Assembly (NCBI GenBank): GCA_030830205.1
Contig: JAURNL010000033.1
Span: 1-64,000 of the forward strand
Length of the DNA: 64,000 nt
DNA from: Crocinitomicaceae bacterium
GTDB taxonomy: Bacteria; Bacteroidota; Bacteroidia; Flavobacteriales_D; Crocinitomicaceae
Direction of reading: 5' to 3'
The notes under the pieces: generated by a model
What the model saw: only the letters and a program-made list of their open reading frames with translations
The model's database searches: none
Told to the model about the DNA's origin: nothing
Position numbers and translations under genes: made by a program
Part shown: one piece after another, positions 1 through 7,283 of the stretch
Numbering within the stretch: position 1 is the first letter of the stretch
Layout: each line of letters begins with the position of its first letter

Positions 1-348
1 AACTTCCCGAATACCAATATGGCGCTCTTGGCAGAAGTCAGAAAACTCAAAATCTTGAAAGAAGATGTAAAAGTGATACTGTATGGTGACGGCCTCAGAG
101 CCAAGCACGAATTTGAAACCGTACCTTCGCTCAACAGCCGCCTAGGCATGCTTGAATACCAACTTTCAGAAAACACGACGGGCGTTAGCAAAACGCATCA
201 GGCCAATCTGAGCATGGTACAACAGCAATATGACAGCCTCTACCCACAACTTCAAGACTACTACAAGCGCCTCGCAGCGCTACAGCTCGAACTCGAAAAA
301 TCGAATATCCCTTACACGAAGTCACGCCTCAATTGGAAGGAAGATTAG
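1..348 (+). CDS. C-terminal end of a large exported Vps10/BNR-repeat (sortilin-like 'glycosyl hydrolase') protein, partial
   Basis: The frame is open from the first base of the window (Asn-Phe-Pro-Asn before the first Met), so this is the last 115 codons of a longer gene and the ATG at 19 is internal. The residues resemble the C-terminal tail of roughly 1000-residue Bacteroidota proteins annotated as glycosyl hydrolase or WD40/YVTN/BNR-like, which carry a Vps10/sortilin propeller. The cues are a GDG turn, a Thr-Lys-Thr-His-like segment followed by a heptad-rich helix, and a terminal Ile-Pro-Tyr-Thr-x-x-Arg motif. Those proteins are exported and their substrate is not established. The gene ends just before a strong hairpin. 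The family call rests only on the tail; the helical tail could belong to another secreted protein. Confidence 0.55.
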   Translation, partial: NFPNTNMALLAEVRKLKILKEDVKVILYGDGLRAKHEFETVPSLNSRLGMLEYQLSENTTGVSKTHQANLSMVQQQYDSLYPQLQDYYKRLAALQLELEKSNIPYTKSRLNWKED

Positions 349-370
349 TAGATTGTGATGAAATGAAAAA

Positions 371-396
371 GGCCGCTACTGCGGCCTTTTTTGTTC
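371..396. terminator. Bidirectional intrinsic terminator between convergent genes
   Basis: Perfect stem GGCCGC (371-376) / GCGGCC (381-386) with loop TACT. It is preceded by a run of A and followed by a run of T, so it can end the upstream plus-strand gene and fabI on the minus strand. Confidence 0.85.
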
Positions 397-411
397 TGTG
401 TAATTTGAATA

Positions 412-1227
412 TTACTGATCGCCGAAGCGTTCGATGACTTGTTGGGTGACGCCAGTGTTGGAGAAGCCGCCGTCGTGGAAGAGGTTCTGCATCGTGACGT
501 ATTTGGTGAGGTCAGAGAACATGCTGATGCAGTAGTCTGCGCAGGCAATAGCGCTTGCGTTGCCGAGTGGCGACATTTGCTCAGAGAAGTTGATGAACTC
601 TGTGAACCCTTTGATCCCTTGACCAGCTGTGGTTACAGTTGGTGACTGCGAAATGGTATTGATGCGTACTTTTTTCTTGATACCATAGTGGTAACCAAAA
701 GAACGTGCGATAGACTCAAGTAAAGATTTGGCGTCTGCCATGTCGTTGTAGTCAGGGAAGATGCGTTGTGCAGCAATGTAAGAAAGCGCTACTACAGATC
801 CCCATTCGTTCATGGCGTCGTGCTTGTAAAGGGTAGCTAAGGTTTTGTGCAAAGACATCGCTGAAACATCCATGGTTTGGCCATAGTAGTTGTAGTCGTT
901 TTCAGTGTAGTGCTTGCCTTTTCTAACGTTTGGCGACATCCCGATAGAGTGCAAAACGAAGTCAATTTTACCACCAAGAATTTCCTGTGCTTTGGTAACT
1001 AAGTTTTCGAGGTCTGCAATATTTGTTGCATCGGCAGCAATAACCTGACTTCCGGTTTCTGCAGCTAATTCATTGATTTCTCCCATACGCATGGCGATGG
1101 GTGCATTCGTAAGTACAAAAGTAGCGCCTTCTTCATGCGCTCTTTGAGCGACTTTCCATGCGATGCTTTGATTGTTGAGCGCACCAAAGATGATGCCTCT
1201 TTTTCCTTTGAGTAAGTGATTTGACAT
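412..1227 (-). CDS. fabI: Enoyl-[acyl-carrier-protein] reductase (NADH), FabI
   Basis: Catalyses the last reduction of each fatty-acid elongation cycle (enoyl-ACP to acyl-ACP). The 271-residue protein is an atypical short-chain dehydrogenase. It has the FabI N-terminus (KGKRGIIFGALNNQSIAW, nucleotide-binding loop), an HSIG segment at 93-96, and the FabI catalytic set Tyr150, Tyr160 and Lys167 with Tyr-x6-Lys spacing. The frame extends to a TTG at 1236, but the ATG at 1227 gives the family's usual N-terminus (MSNHLLKG) and is preferred. A perfect TAACTTTG box lies 16 nt upstream, so the gene may be transcribed on its own as well as from the uvrB direction. This is the triclosan/AFN-1252 target family. 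Confidence 0.95.
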   Translation of the reverse strand: MSNHLLKGKRGIIFGALNNQSIAWKVAQRAHEEGATFVLTNAPIAMRMGEINELAAETGSQVIAADATNIADLENLVTKAQEILGGKIDFVLHSIGMSPNVRKGKHYTENDYNYYGQTMDVSAMSLHKTLATLYKHDAMNEWGSVVALSYIAAQRIFPDYNDMADAKSLLESIARSFGYHYGIKKKVRINTISQSPTVTTAGQGIKGFTEFINFSEQMSPLGNASAIACADYCISMFSDLTKYVTMQNLFHDGGFSNTGVTQQVIERFGDQ

Positions 1228-1243
1228 TTGCTTCAATTTTGAA

Positions 1244-1251
1244 CAAAGTTA
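1244..1251 (-). promoter_or_regulatory. Putative -7 box for fabI
   Basis: On the minus strand this reads TAACTTTG, a perfect match to the Bacteroidota TAnnTTTG consensus, 16 nt before the fabI ATG. No clear -33 TTTG is present. Confidence 0.45.
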
Positions 1252-1257
1252 ACAACT

Positions 1258-1797
1258 TTATTTTTCGAGAATGCGCTTTAAATTTTTTAGTCCTTTTTCA
1301 AGGTCGTTACCGAGCGTTTTTTCCATGTTGATGAAGAGCGACATGAAGTTGGTAGGGTAGGGCATATTCCCACTGATACCCCAAGAAACTCTGGTGTTGT
1401 TTTGATCGACTTCCGCAGTAGAGAGGAAGGCTTGATTGGTAGATTCAAAGGGTTCGAAAAACTTGAGCTCTGTATCGATTCGCTGCCCGTCTTGAATGGC
1501 AATTATTTTTTGTTGCCCACTGCCAACATCCTTGTTTTTGCTATTCCATGAAGAAATGAACCCGGGCTGCCCATCGGTGCCGGTATAGGATTTTTTCATG
1601 CCGGGGTCTGCTTTCCACCAAACGCTGTAGATTTCTTGGTTTTTCAGAAGTTTGATGTACTCAAAAACACGGGTCTTAGGTTGAGAAATCATGGCACTTC
1701 GCTCTACTTGAAATTGGGTGGGTAAGAAGAGGCTGATGACCAACACCAATGCGATAATAAACAGAAGCCAATAGAAGAGCTTTTTCAGAAACTTCAT
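1258..1797 (-). CDS. SRPBCC-family (polyketide cyclase/START-like) protein with N-terminal membrane anchor
   Basis: 179 residues. Residues 1-27 form a Lys-rich start followed by a hydrophobic helix (signal anchor). The rest resembles an SRPBCC/polyketide-cyclase hydrophobic-pocket fold: an N-terminal strand with 'VERSAMISQPKTRVFEYI', a Trp-rich middle and a long C-terminal helix. Such proteins bind small hydrophobic ligands; no catalytic residues can be assigned. It lies 30 nt upstream of fabI and downstream of the DUF3817 gene on the same strand. The anchor suggests the domain sits at the periplasmic face of the inner membrane. Function unknown. Confidence 0.75.
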   Translation of the reverse strand: MKFLKKLFYWLLFIIALVLVISLFLPTQFQVERSAMISQPKTRVFEYIKLLKNQEIYSVWWKADPGMKKSYTGTDGQPGFISSWNSKNKDVGSGQQKIIAIQDGQRIDTELKFFEPFESTNQAFLSTAEVDQNNTRVSWGISGNMPYPTNFMSLFINMEKTLGNDLEKGLKNLKRILEK

Positions 1798-1900
1798 TGT
1801 AGGTATAGTTAGGTTTAAATCGAATTTAGGATTTATTTCGATTCGTTGAGCCTGACTATTAATATAAGATTAGGGAGATCTTAATTCTCCTATAAAAACG

Positions 1901-2203
1901 CTATTCGTTTTTTCGGAGATATCGTTTTTCCGCCCAGAATGTACCAAAAGGCAAAAAGGCTGTCAAGAACAAAATCAAGCACTTCACAAAAGACCATTTT
2001 TCTTCGAATAAGAAATAAGCAATGTACAGGCAGTAGATTAAAAACAGAAAACCGTGAATATAGCCAACCCATTTGTTTGGTTCTGGCATTTCTAGGCCAT
2101 ACTTAAGATACATTGTTACGAGTAAACCAAGCCATGAAAAACCTTCTGAAATGGCGATGATTCTAAATTGATTGAGTGCTTTGGATGGAGTTTGTGTGGA
2201 CAT
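1901..2203 (-). CDS. DUF3817 small integral membrane protein
   Basis: 100 residues with three predicted membrane helices (about 14-33, 45-66 and 70-87). The conserved pattern of the DUF3817 (YdzA-like) family is visible: 'AISEGFSWLGLL' near the start, 'VGYIHGFLFLIYCLYI' in the middle, and 'LPFGTFWAEK' at the end. Function unknown. It starts 17 nt after the uvrB stop and is probably cotranscribed with it. Confidence 0.85.
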   Translation of the reverse strand: MSTQTPSKALNQFRIIAISEGFSWLGLLVTMYLKYGLEMPEPNKWVGYIHGFLFLIYCLYIAYFLFEEKWSFVKCLILFLTAFLPFGTFWAEKRYLRKNE

Positions 2204-2220
2204 GGGAAATAAATAAATAA

Positions 2221-4245
2221 TTAATGCTGATTAGCTTTTTCTATTGCTTTGATAAGGTCTCGAAGGCGGGCAGCTTCAATAAAGTCTAGGGCCTTGGCTG
2301 CAGTTTCCATTTCTTTTTTCAGCGCCTTTATTTCTTTTTGCTGTGCTTCAGGATTGCCAAAGCTCGGGGCTGTTATTTGCATTTCTTTAGCTGCTTTTTC
2401 TTGTTGTAAGGATCTCAGTTGACGTGTATTTTGATCGCCGTCTGCAACCGCAGTTGATTCAATGATCTTGTCTTTGGATTTTTGCAACGCTGTTGGAACT
2501 TGGTTGTGTGCTAAATTATAAGCCTCTTGAGTGAGTCTGCGACGAGCAGTTTCATCTATTGTGCGTTGCATAGAGTCCGTGATTTTATCGGCATACATGA
2601 ATACCTTTCCGTTTATATTTCTTGCTGCTCTACCAACAGTTTGTACTAAGGAACGTTCATTGCGTAAAAAGCCCTCTTTGTCCGCATCAAGTATGGCAAC
2701 AAGTGATACCTCAGGAAGATCAAGTCCCTCGCGAAGCAAGTTCACACCAATGAGTACATCAAAGTCTCCTAAACGCAATTGTCTGAGGATTTCAACGCGT
2801 TCAATAGTATCGATTTCAGAGTGAATATAGCGACAAGGAATGCCCAGACGGTCTAAGTATTTTTGCAATTCTTCTGCCATTCTTTTGGTAAGGGTAGTTA
2901 CCAGAACGCGTTCGTCTTTGGTTCGCCTTTCTTGAATATGTTCTATGAGGTGGTCTATTTGATTTTTTGACGGATAAACCTCAATAATCGGATCGAGAAG
3001 ACCTGTTGGACGAATGAGTTGCTCCACAATAACACCTTCAGATTGGATCATTTCGTAGTCTGCCGGGGTTGCTGAAACATAAATGACATTCGATAGAAAT
3101 CCTTCAAATTCTTCAAACTGGAGCGGTCGATTGTCAATGGCAGCTTGTAAGCGAAATCCGTAGTCTACCAAATTTATTTTTCTCGAACGATCACCACCGT
3201 ACATACCCCTTACCTGAGGGAGCGTGACGTGGCTTTCATCGATGACCATTAAGAAGTCTTCAGGGAAATAATCCAGTAAGCAGAAGGGTCTTTCTCCTGG
3301 TTGTCGACGGTCAAAATACCGCGAGTAATTTTCAATTCCCGAACAGTATCCCAGCTCCCTGATCATTTCTAGATCGTAGTTAACGCGCTCTTCCAGACGC
3401 TTGGCCTCCTCTAGCTTACCTTCTTCTTTAAAGGAGGCTACTTGCAGGATTAGGTCGTCTTGGATTTGGGTGATTGCTTGGCGCGTATTGTCTGGGCTCG
3501 AAACAAATAAATTGGCTGGGAAAATATCAATTTGGGTGTATTTCTCAATAGTTTTTCCGCTCTCTGGATCTATTGCAGCAATTGTTTCTATTTCGTCGCC
3601 CCAAAAACCTATACGCAAAGCGTAATCTGCATAAGCAAGGTAAATGTCTACGGTATCGCCAGAGACTCTGAACTGACCTCGCTCCAAATCTTGAGTGCTG
3701 CGTTGATAAAGATTTTCAACTAAACGAAATAAAAATTTATTGCGCACAACGGTGTCTCCCACTTGAATATGTAGGATGCTATTTTTGAATTCGGTTGGGT
3801 TCCCAATACCGTAAATACAACTCACTGAAGCTACCACAATTACATCTCGGCGGCCAGATAATAAGGCAGATGTAGCGGCTAAACGCAGTTTTTCAATTTC
3901 ATCATTAATTTGAAGGTCTTTTTCAATAAAAGTACCTGTAGATGGTATGTATGCTTCGGGCTGATAATAATCGTAATAGGACACGAAGTACTCTACCGCG
4001 TTGTTGGGAAAGAACTGCTTAAATTCTCCGTAAAGTTGAGCTGCAAGTGTTTTATTGTGAGAGAGAATTAAGGTGGGGCGCTGTACCTCTTTGATGACAT
4101 TAGCCACTGTAAATGTTTTGCCACTTCCAGTAACACCAAGTAAGGTTTGCTGATGAATCCCATTGTTTAATCCCTGGACTAACTGACGTATAGCTTCAGG
4201 TTGATCTCCGGTGGGTTGGTAATCGGAAACAAGCTCAAATTGCAT
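2221..4245 (-). CDS. uvrB: UvrABC excinuclease subunit B
   Basis: Damage-verification helicase of nucleotide excision repair. It is loaded by UvrA, binds single-stranded DNA and recruits UvrC. 674 residues, the normal length. Visible in order: Walker A GVTGSGKT (37-44); the beta-hairpin YYDYYQPEAYIPSTGTFIEKD region that inserts between strands; the DESHVTLPQVRGMYGGD block; helicase motifs ending in the QTVGRAARN motif VI; and a C-terminal UVR coiled-coil (about 630-668) that contacts UvrC. All key motifs are intact. It heads a minus-strand run with DUF3817 and is divergent from the AHSA1 gene at 4293. No SOS/LexA box was recognised upstream. Confidence 0.98.
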   Translation of the reverse strand: MQFELVSDYQPTGDQPEAIRQLVQGLNNGIHQQTLLGVTGSGKTFTVANVIKEVQRPTLILSHNKTLAAQLYGEFKQFFPNNAVEYFVSYYDYYQPEAYIPSTGTFIEKDLQINDEIEKLRLAATSALLSGRRDVIVVASVSCIYGIGNPTEFKNSILHIQVGDTVVRNKFLFRLVENLYQRSTQDLERGQFRVSGDTVDIYLAYADYALRIGFWGDEIETIAAIDPESGKTIEKYTQIDIFPANLFVSSPDNTRQAITQIQDDLILQVASFKEEGKLEEAKRLEERVNYDLEMIRELGYCSGIENYSRYFDRRQPGERPFCLLDYFPEDFLMVIDESHVTLPQVRGMYGGDRSRKINLVDYGFRLQAAIDNRPLQFEEFEGFLSNVIYVSATPADYEMIQSEGVIVEQLIRPTGLLDPIIEVYPSKNQIDHLIEHIQERRTKDERVLVTTLTKRMAEELQKYLDRLGIPCRYIHSEIDTIERVEILRQLRLGDFDVLIGVNLLREGLDLPEVSLVAILDADKEGFLRNERSLVQTVGRAARNINGKVFMYADKITDSMQRTIDETARRRLTQEAYNLAHNQVPTALQKSKDKIIESTAVADGDQNTRQLRSLQQEKAAKEMQITAPSFGNPEAQQKEIKALKKEMETAAKALDFIEAARLRDLIKAIEKANQH

Positions 4246-4280
4246 GGGTTAAAATTACCAATTATATAAGTCACATTTAT

Positions 4281-4288
4281 TAAATTTG
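4281..4288 (+). promoter_or_regulatory. -7 box 4 nt before the ATG (leaderless-type promoter)
   Basis: TAAATTTG matches TAnnTTTG exactly and is separated from the ATG at 4293 by TTTC. With the -7 box centred about 7 nt before the start of transcription, the mRNA would begin at or within a base or two of the ATG. Confidence 0.5.
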
Positions 4289-4292
4289 TTTC

Positions 4293-4706
4293 ATGTCAAA
4301 TAGAGAATTTTTAGAGGTAAGCGCCAGCATAGAAGCGCCGATTGCTCAAATTTGGGAGAAATGGACGCAAGCTGCACATGTCGTCAATTGGAACTTTGCT
4401 CATGAATCTTGGTGTTGCCCGAGTGCAACCGTTGAATTCAACGTAGGAGGGAAGTCAAATTATAGAATGGAGGCCAAAGATGGCAGTATGGGTTTTGATC
4501 TCATTGCTACTTTTGAGAAAATAGTTCCACACCAGCAGATTCACTCTTGCTTAGCAGACGGCAGAAAAGTAGAGGTGAATTTTCAAGAGCAGGATGATTG
4601 TGTGCTCGTTATTCAGCGCTTTGAGCCAGAGCATGAGAATCCACTTGAGCTTCAGCAAGGAGGTTGGCAAGCCATTCTTGATCAATTTAAAAAATATTGC
4701 CAATAA
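4293..4706 (+). CDS. AHSA1/SRPBCC-domain protein
   Basis: 137 residues, a single SRPBCC domain of the Activator-of-Hsp90-ATPase-homologue-1 type. It has the N-terminal 'VSASIEAPIAQIWEKWTQ' strand-helix, the 'HVVNWNFAHESWCCPSA' region, a G-G-x-S-N-Y-R-M-E segment, and the terminal 'GGWQAILDQFKKY' helix. Bacterial members bind hydrophobic ligands or act as uncharacterised cyclase-like proteins; no Hsp90 role is implied. The stop overlaps the next start by one base (TAATG), so the two genes are translationally coupled. Confidence 0.88.
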   Translation: MSNREFLEVSASIEAPIAQIWEKWTQAAHVVNWNFAHESWCCPSATVEFNVGGKSNYRMEAKDGSMGFDLIATFEKIVPHQQIHSCLADGRKVEVNFQEQDDCVLVIQRFEPEHENPLELQQGGWQAILDQFKKYCQ

Positions 4707-5053
4707 TGCATCCCGAAATCGCCGAGCACATACGTCGTTTTCCTGATCACATGCAAGAAAAGTTAGGTGTTTTACATACTTTTTTTGAGCAAAGACTTCC
4801 AAAGGCTACCCAAAAAATAGCTTACGGTATTCCCACATTTCAGCTCAAAGGAAAGAATTTCATTCACTACGCAGGTTACTCCAAACATATAGGTCTGTAT
4901 CCTGGCGCAAAAGCAATCGCCTTTTTTGCTGAGGAATTTGATCGGGCACACTACAAATTTTCCAAAGGAGCAGTTCAGTTTCCAGCCAATCAAGAGCTGC
5001 CTTTTGAGTTGATAGAACAAATCATCACTTATCTACAACAACAAAAAGCATAA
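4706..5053 (+). CDS. DUF1801 (YdhG-like) protein
   Basis: 115 residues from the ATG at 4706. A TTG nine bases upstream in the same frame would overlap the previous gene further and is not favoured. The DUF1801 pattern is present: an amphipathic N-terminal helix, 'KIAYGIPTFQLKGKNFIHYAGYSKHIGLYPG', and a final helix after 'FSKGAVQFP'. This small family is often found with AHSA1/SRPBCC proteins. The biochemical role is unknown. TAATG coupling to the upstream gene indicates one transcript. Confidence 0.87.
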   Translation: MHPEIAEHIRRFPDHMQEKLGVLHTFFEQRLPKATQKIAYGIPTFQLKGKNFIHYAGYSKHIGLYPGAKAIAFFAEEFDRAHYKFSKGAVQFPANQELPFELIEQIITYLQQQKA

Positions 5054-5056
5054 AAA

Positions 5057-5074
5057 AAGCGCCCGAAGGCGCTT
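5057..5074. terminator. Intrinsic terminator, UUCG tetraloop when read on the minus strand
   Basis: Stem AAGCGCC / GGCGCTT with a 4-base loop. On the minus strand it reads AAGCGCC-TTCG-GGCGCTT followed directly by a run of T, a textbook terminator placed 2 nt after the stop of the small gene at 5077-5223. On the plus strand a T-run (5081-5086) follows after a 6-nt gap, so it may also end the DUF1801 transcript. Confidence 0.85.
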
Positions 5075-5076
5075 GA

Positions 5077-5223
5077 TTAATTTTTTCCAATCAATACGAC
5101 CGTCTTTTTTCCTTTGACAACATCTAATGAGCTGCTATACATTTTTAAAAATTGAAGCACATTTGGATGAGGTAAAAGATTGGTGCTAGATGTGGAAGTA
5201 GTTGGGTAAGTATTTTTAATCAT
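5077..5223 (-). CDS. Uncharacterised 48-residue small protein
   Basis: A 49-codon frame (ATG at 5223, TAA at 5077). The protein starts MIKNTYPTTSTSSTNLLP and ends KGKKTVVLIGKN. It has a Ser/Thr-rich N-terminus, a Leu-Pro-His-Pro turn, an amphipathic helix (VLQFLKMYSSSLDVV) and a basic tail. It has no signal peptide or membrane helix, so it is probably cytosolic. Support for reality: the stop lies 2 nt before a UUCG-loop terminator with a T-run in the same orientation; it fills an otherwise empty 274-nt gap; and it is divergent from the aldolase gene. The layout recalls short Bacteroidota proteins with a 'LxPxxxxxxFLxxYSxS' pattern, but that is from memory. Function unknown. Confidence 0.65.
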   Translation of the reverse strand: MIKNTYPTTSTSSTNLLPHPNVLQFLKMYSSSLDVVKGKKTVVLIGKN

Positions 5224-5289
5224 AGGCACAAGAGTATATTTGATAGTATAACGTCAAATACTTAGAAATATTATATCACAGATAATTTC

Positions 5290-5297
5290 TAATTTTG
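5290..5297 (+). promoter_or_regulatory. Putative -7 box for the aldolase/accD operon
   Basis: TAATTTTG, a perfect TAnnTTTG, 30 nt before the ATG at 5328. No good -33 element is visible. Confidence 0.45.
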
Positions 5298-5327
5298 TCA
5301 AATCAATCAACAACAAAAGCACAGTAA

Positions 5328-6389
5328 ATGATCAAGCCAGGAGTCGCCACAGGCGATGAAGTTCAAGCTATTTTTAAGTTGGCTAAGCAAAAGGGTTTTG
5401 CCTTGCCTGCCGTAAATGTCACGAGTAGTAGTACCGTAAATGCCGTAATGGAGACTGCCGCTAAGCTCAAAGCACCCGTTATCATTCAATTTTCCAATGG
5501 TGGTGGGCAATTTTTTGCAGGAAAAGGCTTGTCTAATGACCTTGAAAAGGCGGCAATTTTAGGATCGATTGCTGGCGCGCGCCACGTACATGCGCTTGCA
5601 GAGGCCTACGGCGCCACCGTTATTCTTCATACAGATCATTGTGCAAAGAAACTGCTACCTTGGATTGATGCTTTGTTGGATGCAGGCGAGGAATTCTTTA
5701 AAGAAACAGGCAAACCACTCTATAGCTCACACATGATTGATCTGAGCGAGGAACCTCTTTCAGAAAACCTTGAAATTTGTGCTAACTACCTCAGACGGAT
5801 GTCAAAAATGGGCATGACACTTGAAATTGAATTAGGAATTACAGGTGGTGAAGAAGATGGGGTCGACAATACAGATGTTGATAATGCCAAATTATATACA
5901 CAACCTGAGGAGGTTGCGACAGCTTATGAGGTGCTATCCGAAATTTCTCCTCGTTTTACCATCGCCGCCTCATTTGGTAACGTTCATGGAGTTTACAAAC
6001 CAGGGAATGTCCAATTGACACCAGAAATTCTAAAAAATTCACAGGCCTATATTCAAGAGAAGTTTCAAACAGAGTCAAACCCCGTAGATTTTGTCTTTCA
6101 TGGTGGTTCGGGTTCAAGCCTTGAAGAAATCAGAACTTCCATTTCTTACGGTGTGGTAAAAATGAATCTGGATACCGATATGCAATTTGCCTTCACTGAG
6201 GGCGTGCGTGATTATATAGAAGCAAATATCGCTTATCTTCGCACCCAAATCGGAAATCCAAACGGTGCCGATGAACCAAATAAAAAATACTACGATCCAC
6301 GTAAATGGTTGCGCGAAGGTGAACTAACTTTTGTACAAAGACTCGAGCAAGCATTTACAGATTTAAATAACATTAATACATTGAACTGA
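5328..6389 (+). CDS. fbaA: Class II fructose-bisphosphate aldolase
   Basis: Zinc-dependent cleavage of fructose-1,6-bisphosphate to DHAP and glyceraldehyde-3-phosphate in glycolysis and gluconeogenesis. At 353 residues it is of the E. coli FbaA (type A) length. The HTDHC motif at 101-105 gives the catalytic Asp103 and Zn ligand His104. A second Zn His is in [11 protein letters not shown] and a third in VFHGGSGSS; both Gly-rich phosphate loops are intact. It is followed after 4 nt by accD, so central carbon flux and malonyl-CoA supply appear to share a transcript. Confidence 0.96.
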   Translation: MIKPGVATGDEVQAIFKLAKQKGFALPAVNVTSSSTVNAVMETAAKLKAPVIIQFSNGGGQFFAGKGLSNDLEKAAILGSIAGARHVHALAEAYGATVILHTDHCAKKLLPWIDALLDAGEEFFKETGKPLYSSHMIDLSEEPLSENLEICANYLRRMSKMGMTLEIELGITGGEEDGVDNTDVDNAKLYTQPEEVATAYEVLSEISPRFTIAASFGNVHGVYKPGNVQLTPEILKNSQAYIQEKFQTESNPVDFVFHGGSGSSLEEIRTSISYGVVKMNLDTDMQFAFTEGVRDYIEANIAYLRTQIGNPNGADEPNKKYYDPRKWLREGELTFVQRLEQAFTDLNNINTLN

Positions 6390-6393
6390 AATT

Positions 6394-7239
6394 ATGTCAT
6401 GGTTTAAAAGAAACAAAGAAGGTATTACCACTTCCACAAGCGATAAAATGGAAGTGCCTGAAGGCCTTTGGGTACGTTGTTCAAACTGTAAAACGCTATA
6501 CACAAGTGATGATTTAATGCGCAATAACTATGTTTGTGATCGTTGTTCGCATCATGAACGTATCGGTGCAGCTGAATATTTTTCCTTGATTTTTGACGAA
6601 CAAAAATATGAAGAACTAAATGCAGACCTACAATCTGGAGATCCATTGAACTTTGTAGATACCAAAAAGTATACCGATCGTGTAGTCGCCACTCAAAAGG
6701 CCACAGGGCTCAAGGATGCCATCCGCACAGCCAAGGGTGAACTAGAAGGTCAACGACTTGTAGTGGCAGCCATGGACTTCAGTTTTATTGGTGGTTCTAT
6801 GGGTTCCGTAATGGGTGAAAAAATTGCAAGGGCAATTGATGTTGCGATTGCAGAAAAAGCCGCCTTTATGATCATTTCAAAGTCAGGCGGAGCACGCATG
6901 ATGGAAGCTGGTTTTTCTTTGATGCAAATGGCTAAGGTTTCAGGGAAATTAGGACAGCTTTCAGAAGCAAGACTTCCTTATATTTCTTACTTATCGGACC
7001 CAACTACAGGTGGTGTAACGGCTTCATTTGCAATGCTTGGCGATATCAATATTGCAGAACCAGGTGCACTGATTGGCTTTGCAGGTCCAAGGGTGGTGAA
7101 AGAAACAATTGGAAGAGATTTACCTGAAGGATTTCAAACAAGTGAGTTTTTACTTGAACATGGTTTTTTAGACTATATCATTGATCGCACCCAACTGCGT
7201 TCAACCCTAAGCCTATCGCTTCAATTGTTTTTCAATTAG
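6394..7239 (+). CDS. accD: Acetyl-CoA carboxylase carboxyltransferase subunit beta
   Basis: Beta half of the carboxyltransferase that makes malonyl-CoA from acetyl-CoA and carboxybiotin. 281 residues. An N-terminal Cys4 zinc ribbon (Cys29, Cys32, Cys48, Cys51) precedes the crotonase-like domain with the '[20 protein letters not shown]' segment and the '[16 protein letters not shown]' oxyanion loop. It ends with the family's typical [11 protein letters not shown] block. It follows the aldolase after 4 nt. No accA lies in the window. Confidence 0.96.
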   Translation: MSWFKRNKEGITTSTSDKMEVPEGLWVRCSNCKTLYTSDDLMRNNYVCDRCSHHERIGAAEYFSLIFDEQKYEELNADLQSGDPLNFVDTKKYTDRVVATQKATGLKDAIRTAKGELEGQRLVVAAMDFSFIGGSMGSVMGEKIARAIDVAIAEKAAFMIISKSGGARMMEAGFSLMQMAKVSGKLGQLSEARLPYISYLSDPTTGGVTASFAMLGDINIAEPGALIGFAGPRVVKETIGRDLPEGFQTSEFLLEHGFLDYIIDRTQLRSTLSLSLQLFFN

Positions 7240-7260
7240 TCTTAAATAGTTTGTATTTTA

Positions 7261-7280
7261 GAGGACTACAATTAGTCCTC
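7261..7280. other. Perfect 8-bp hairpin directly before a start codon
   Basis: GAGGACTA (7261-7268) / TAGTCCTC (7273-7280) with loop CAAT, ending 3 nt before the ATG at 7284. It has no T-run after it, so it is not a standard terminator. A 9-base word CAATTAGTC occurs both at 7233-7241, over the accD stop, and at 7269-7277, within the hairpin. Confidence 0.6.
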
Positions 7281-7283
7281 GAT

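Noticed and set aside
1859-1900. GGAGA/TCTCC hairpin after the DUF3817 gene
   Set aside because: Only 5 bp and no T-run; too weak to call a terminator.
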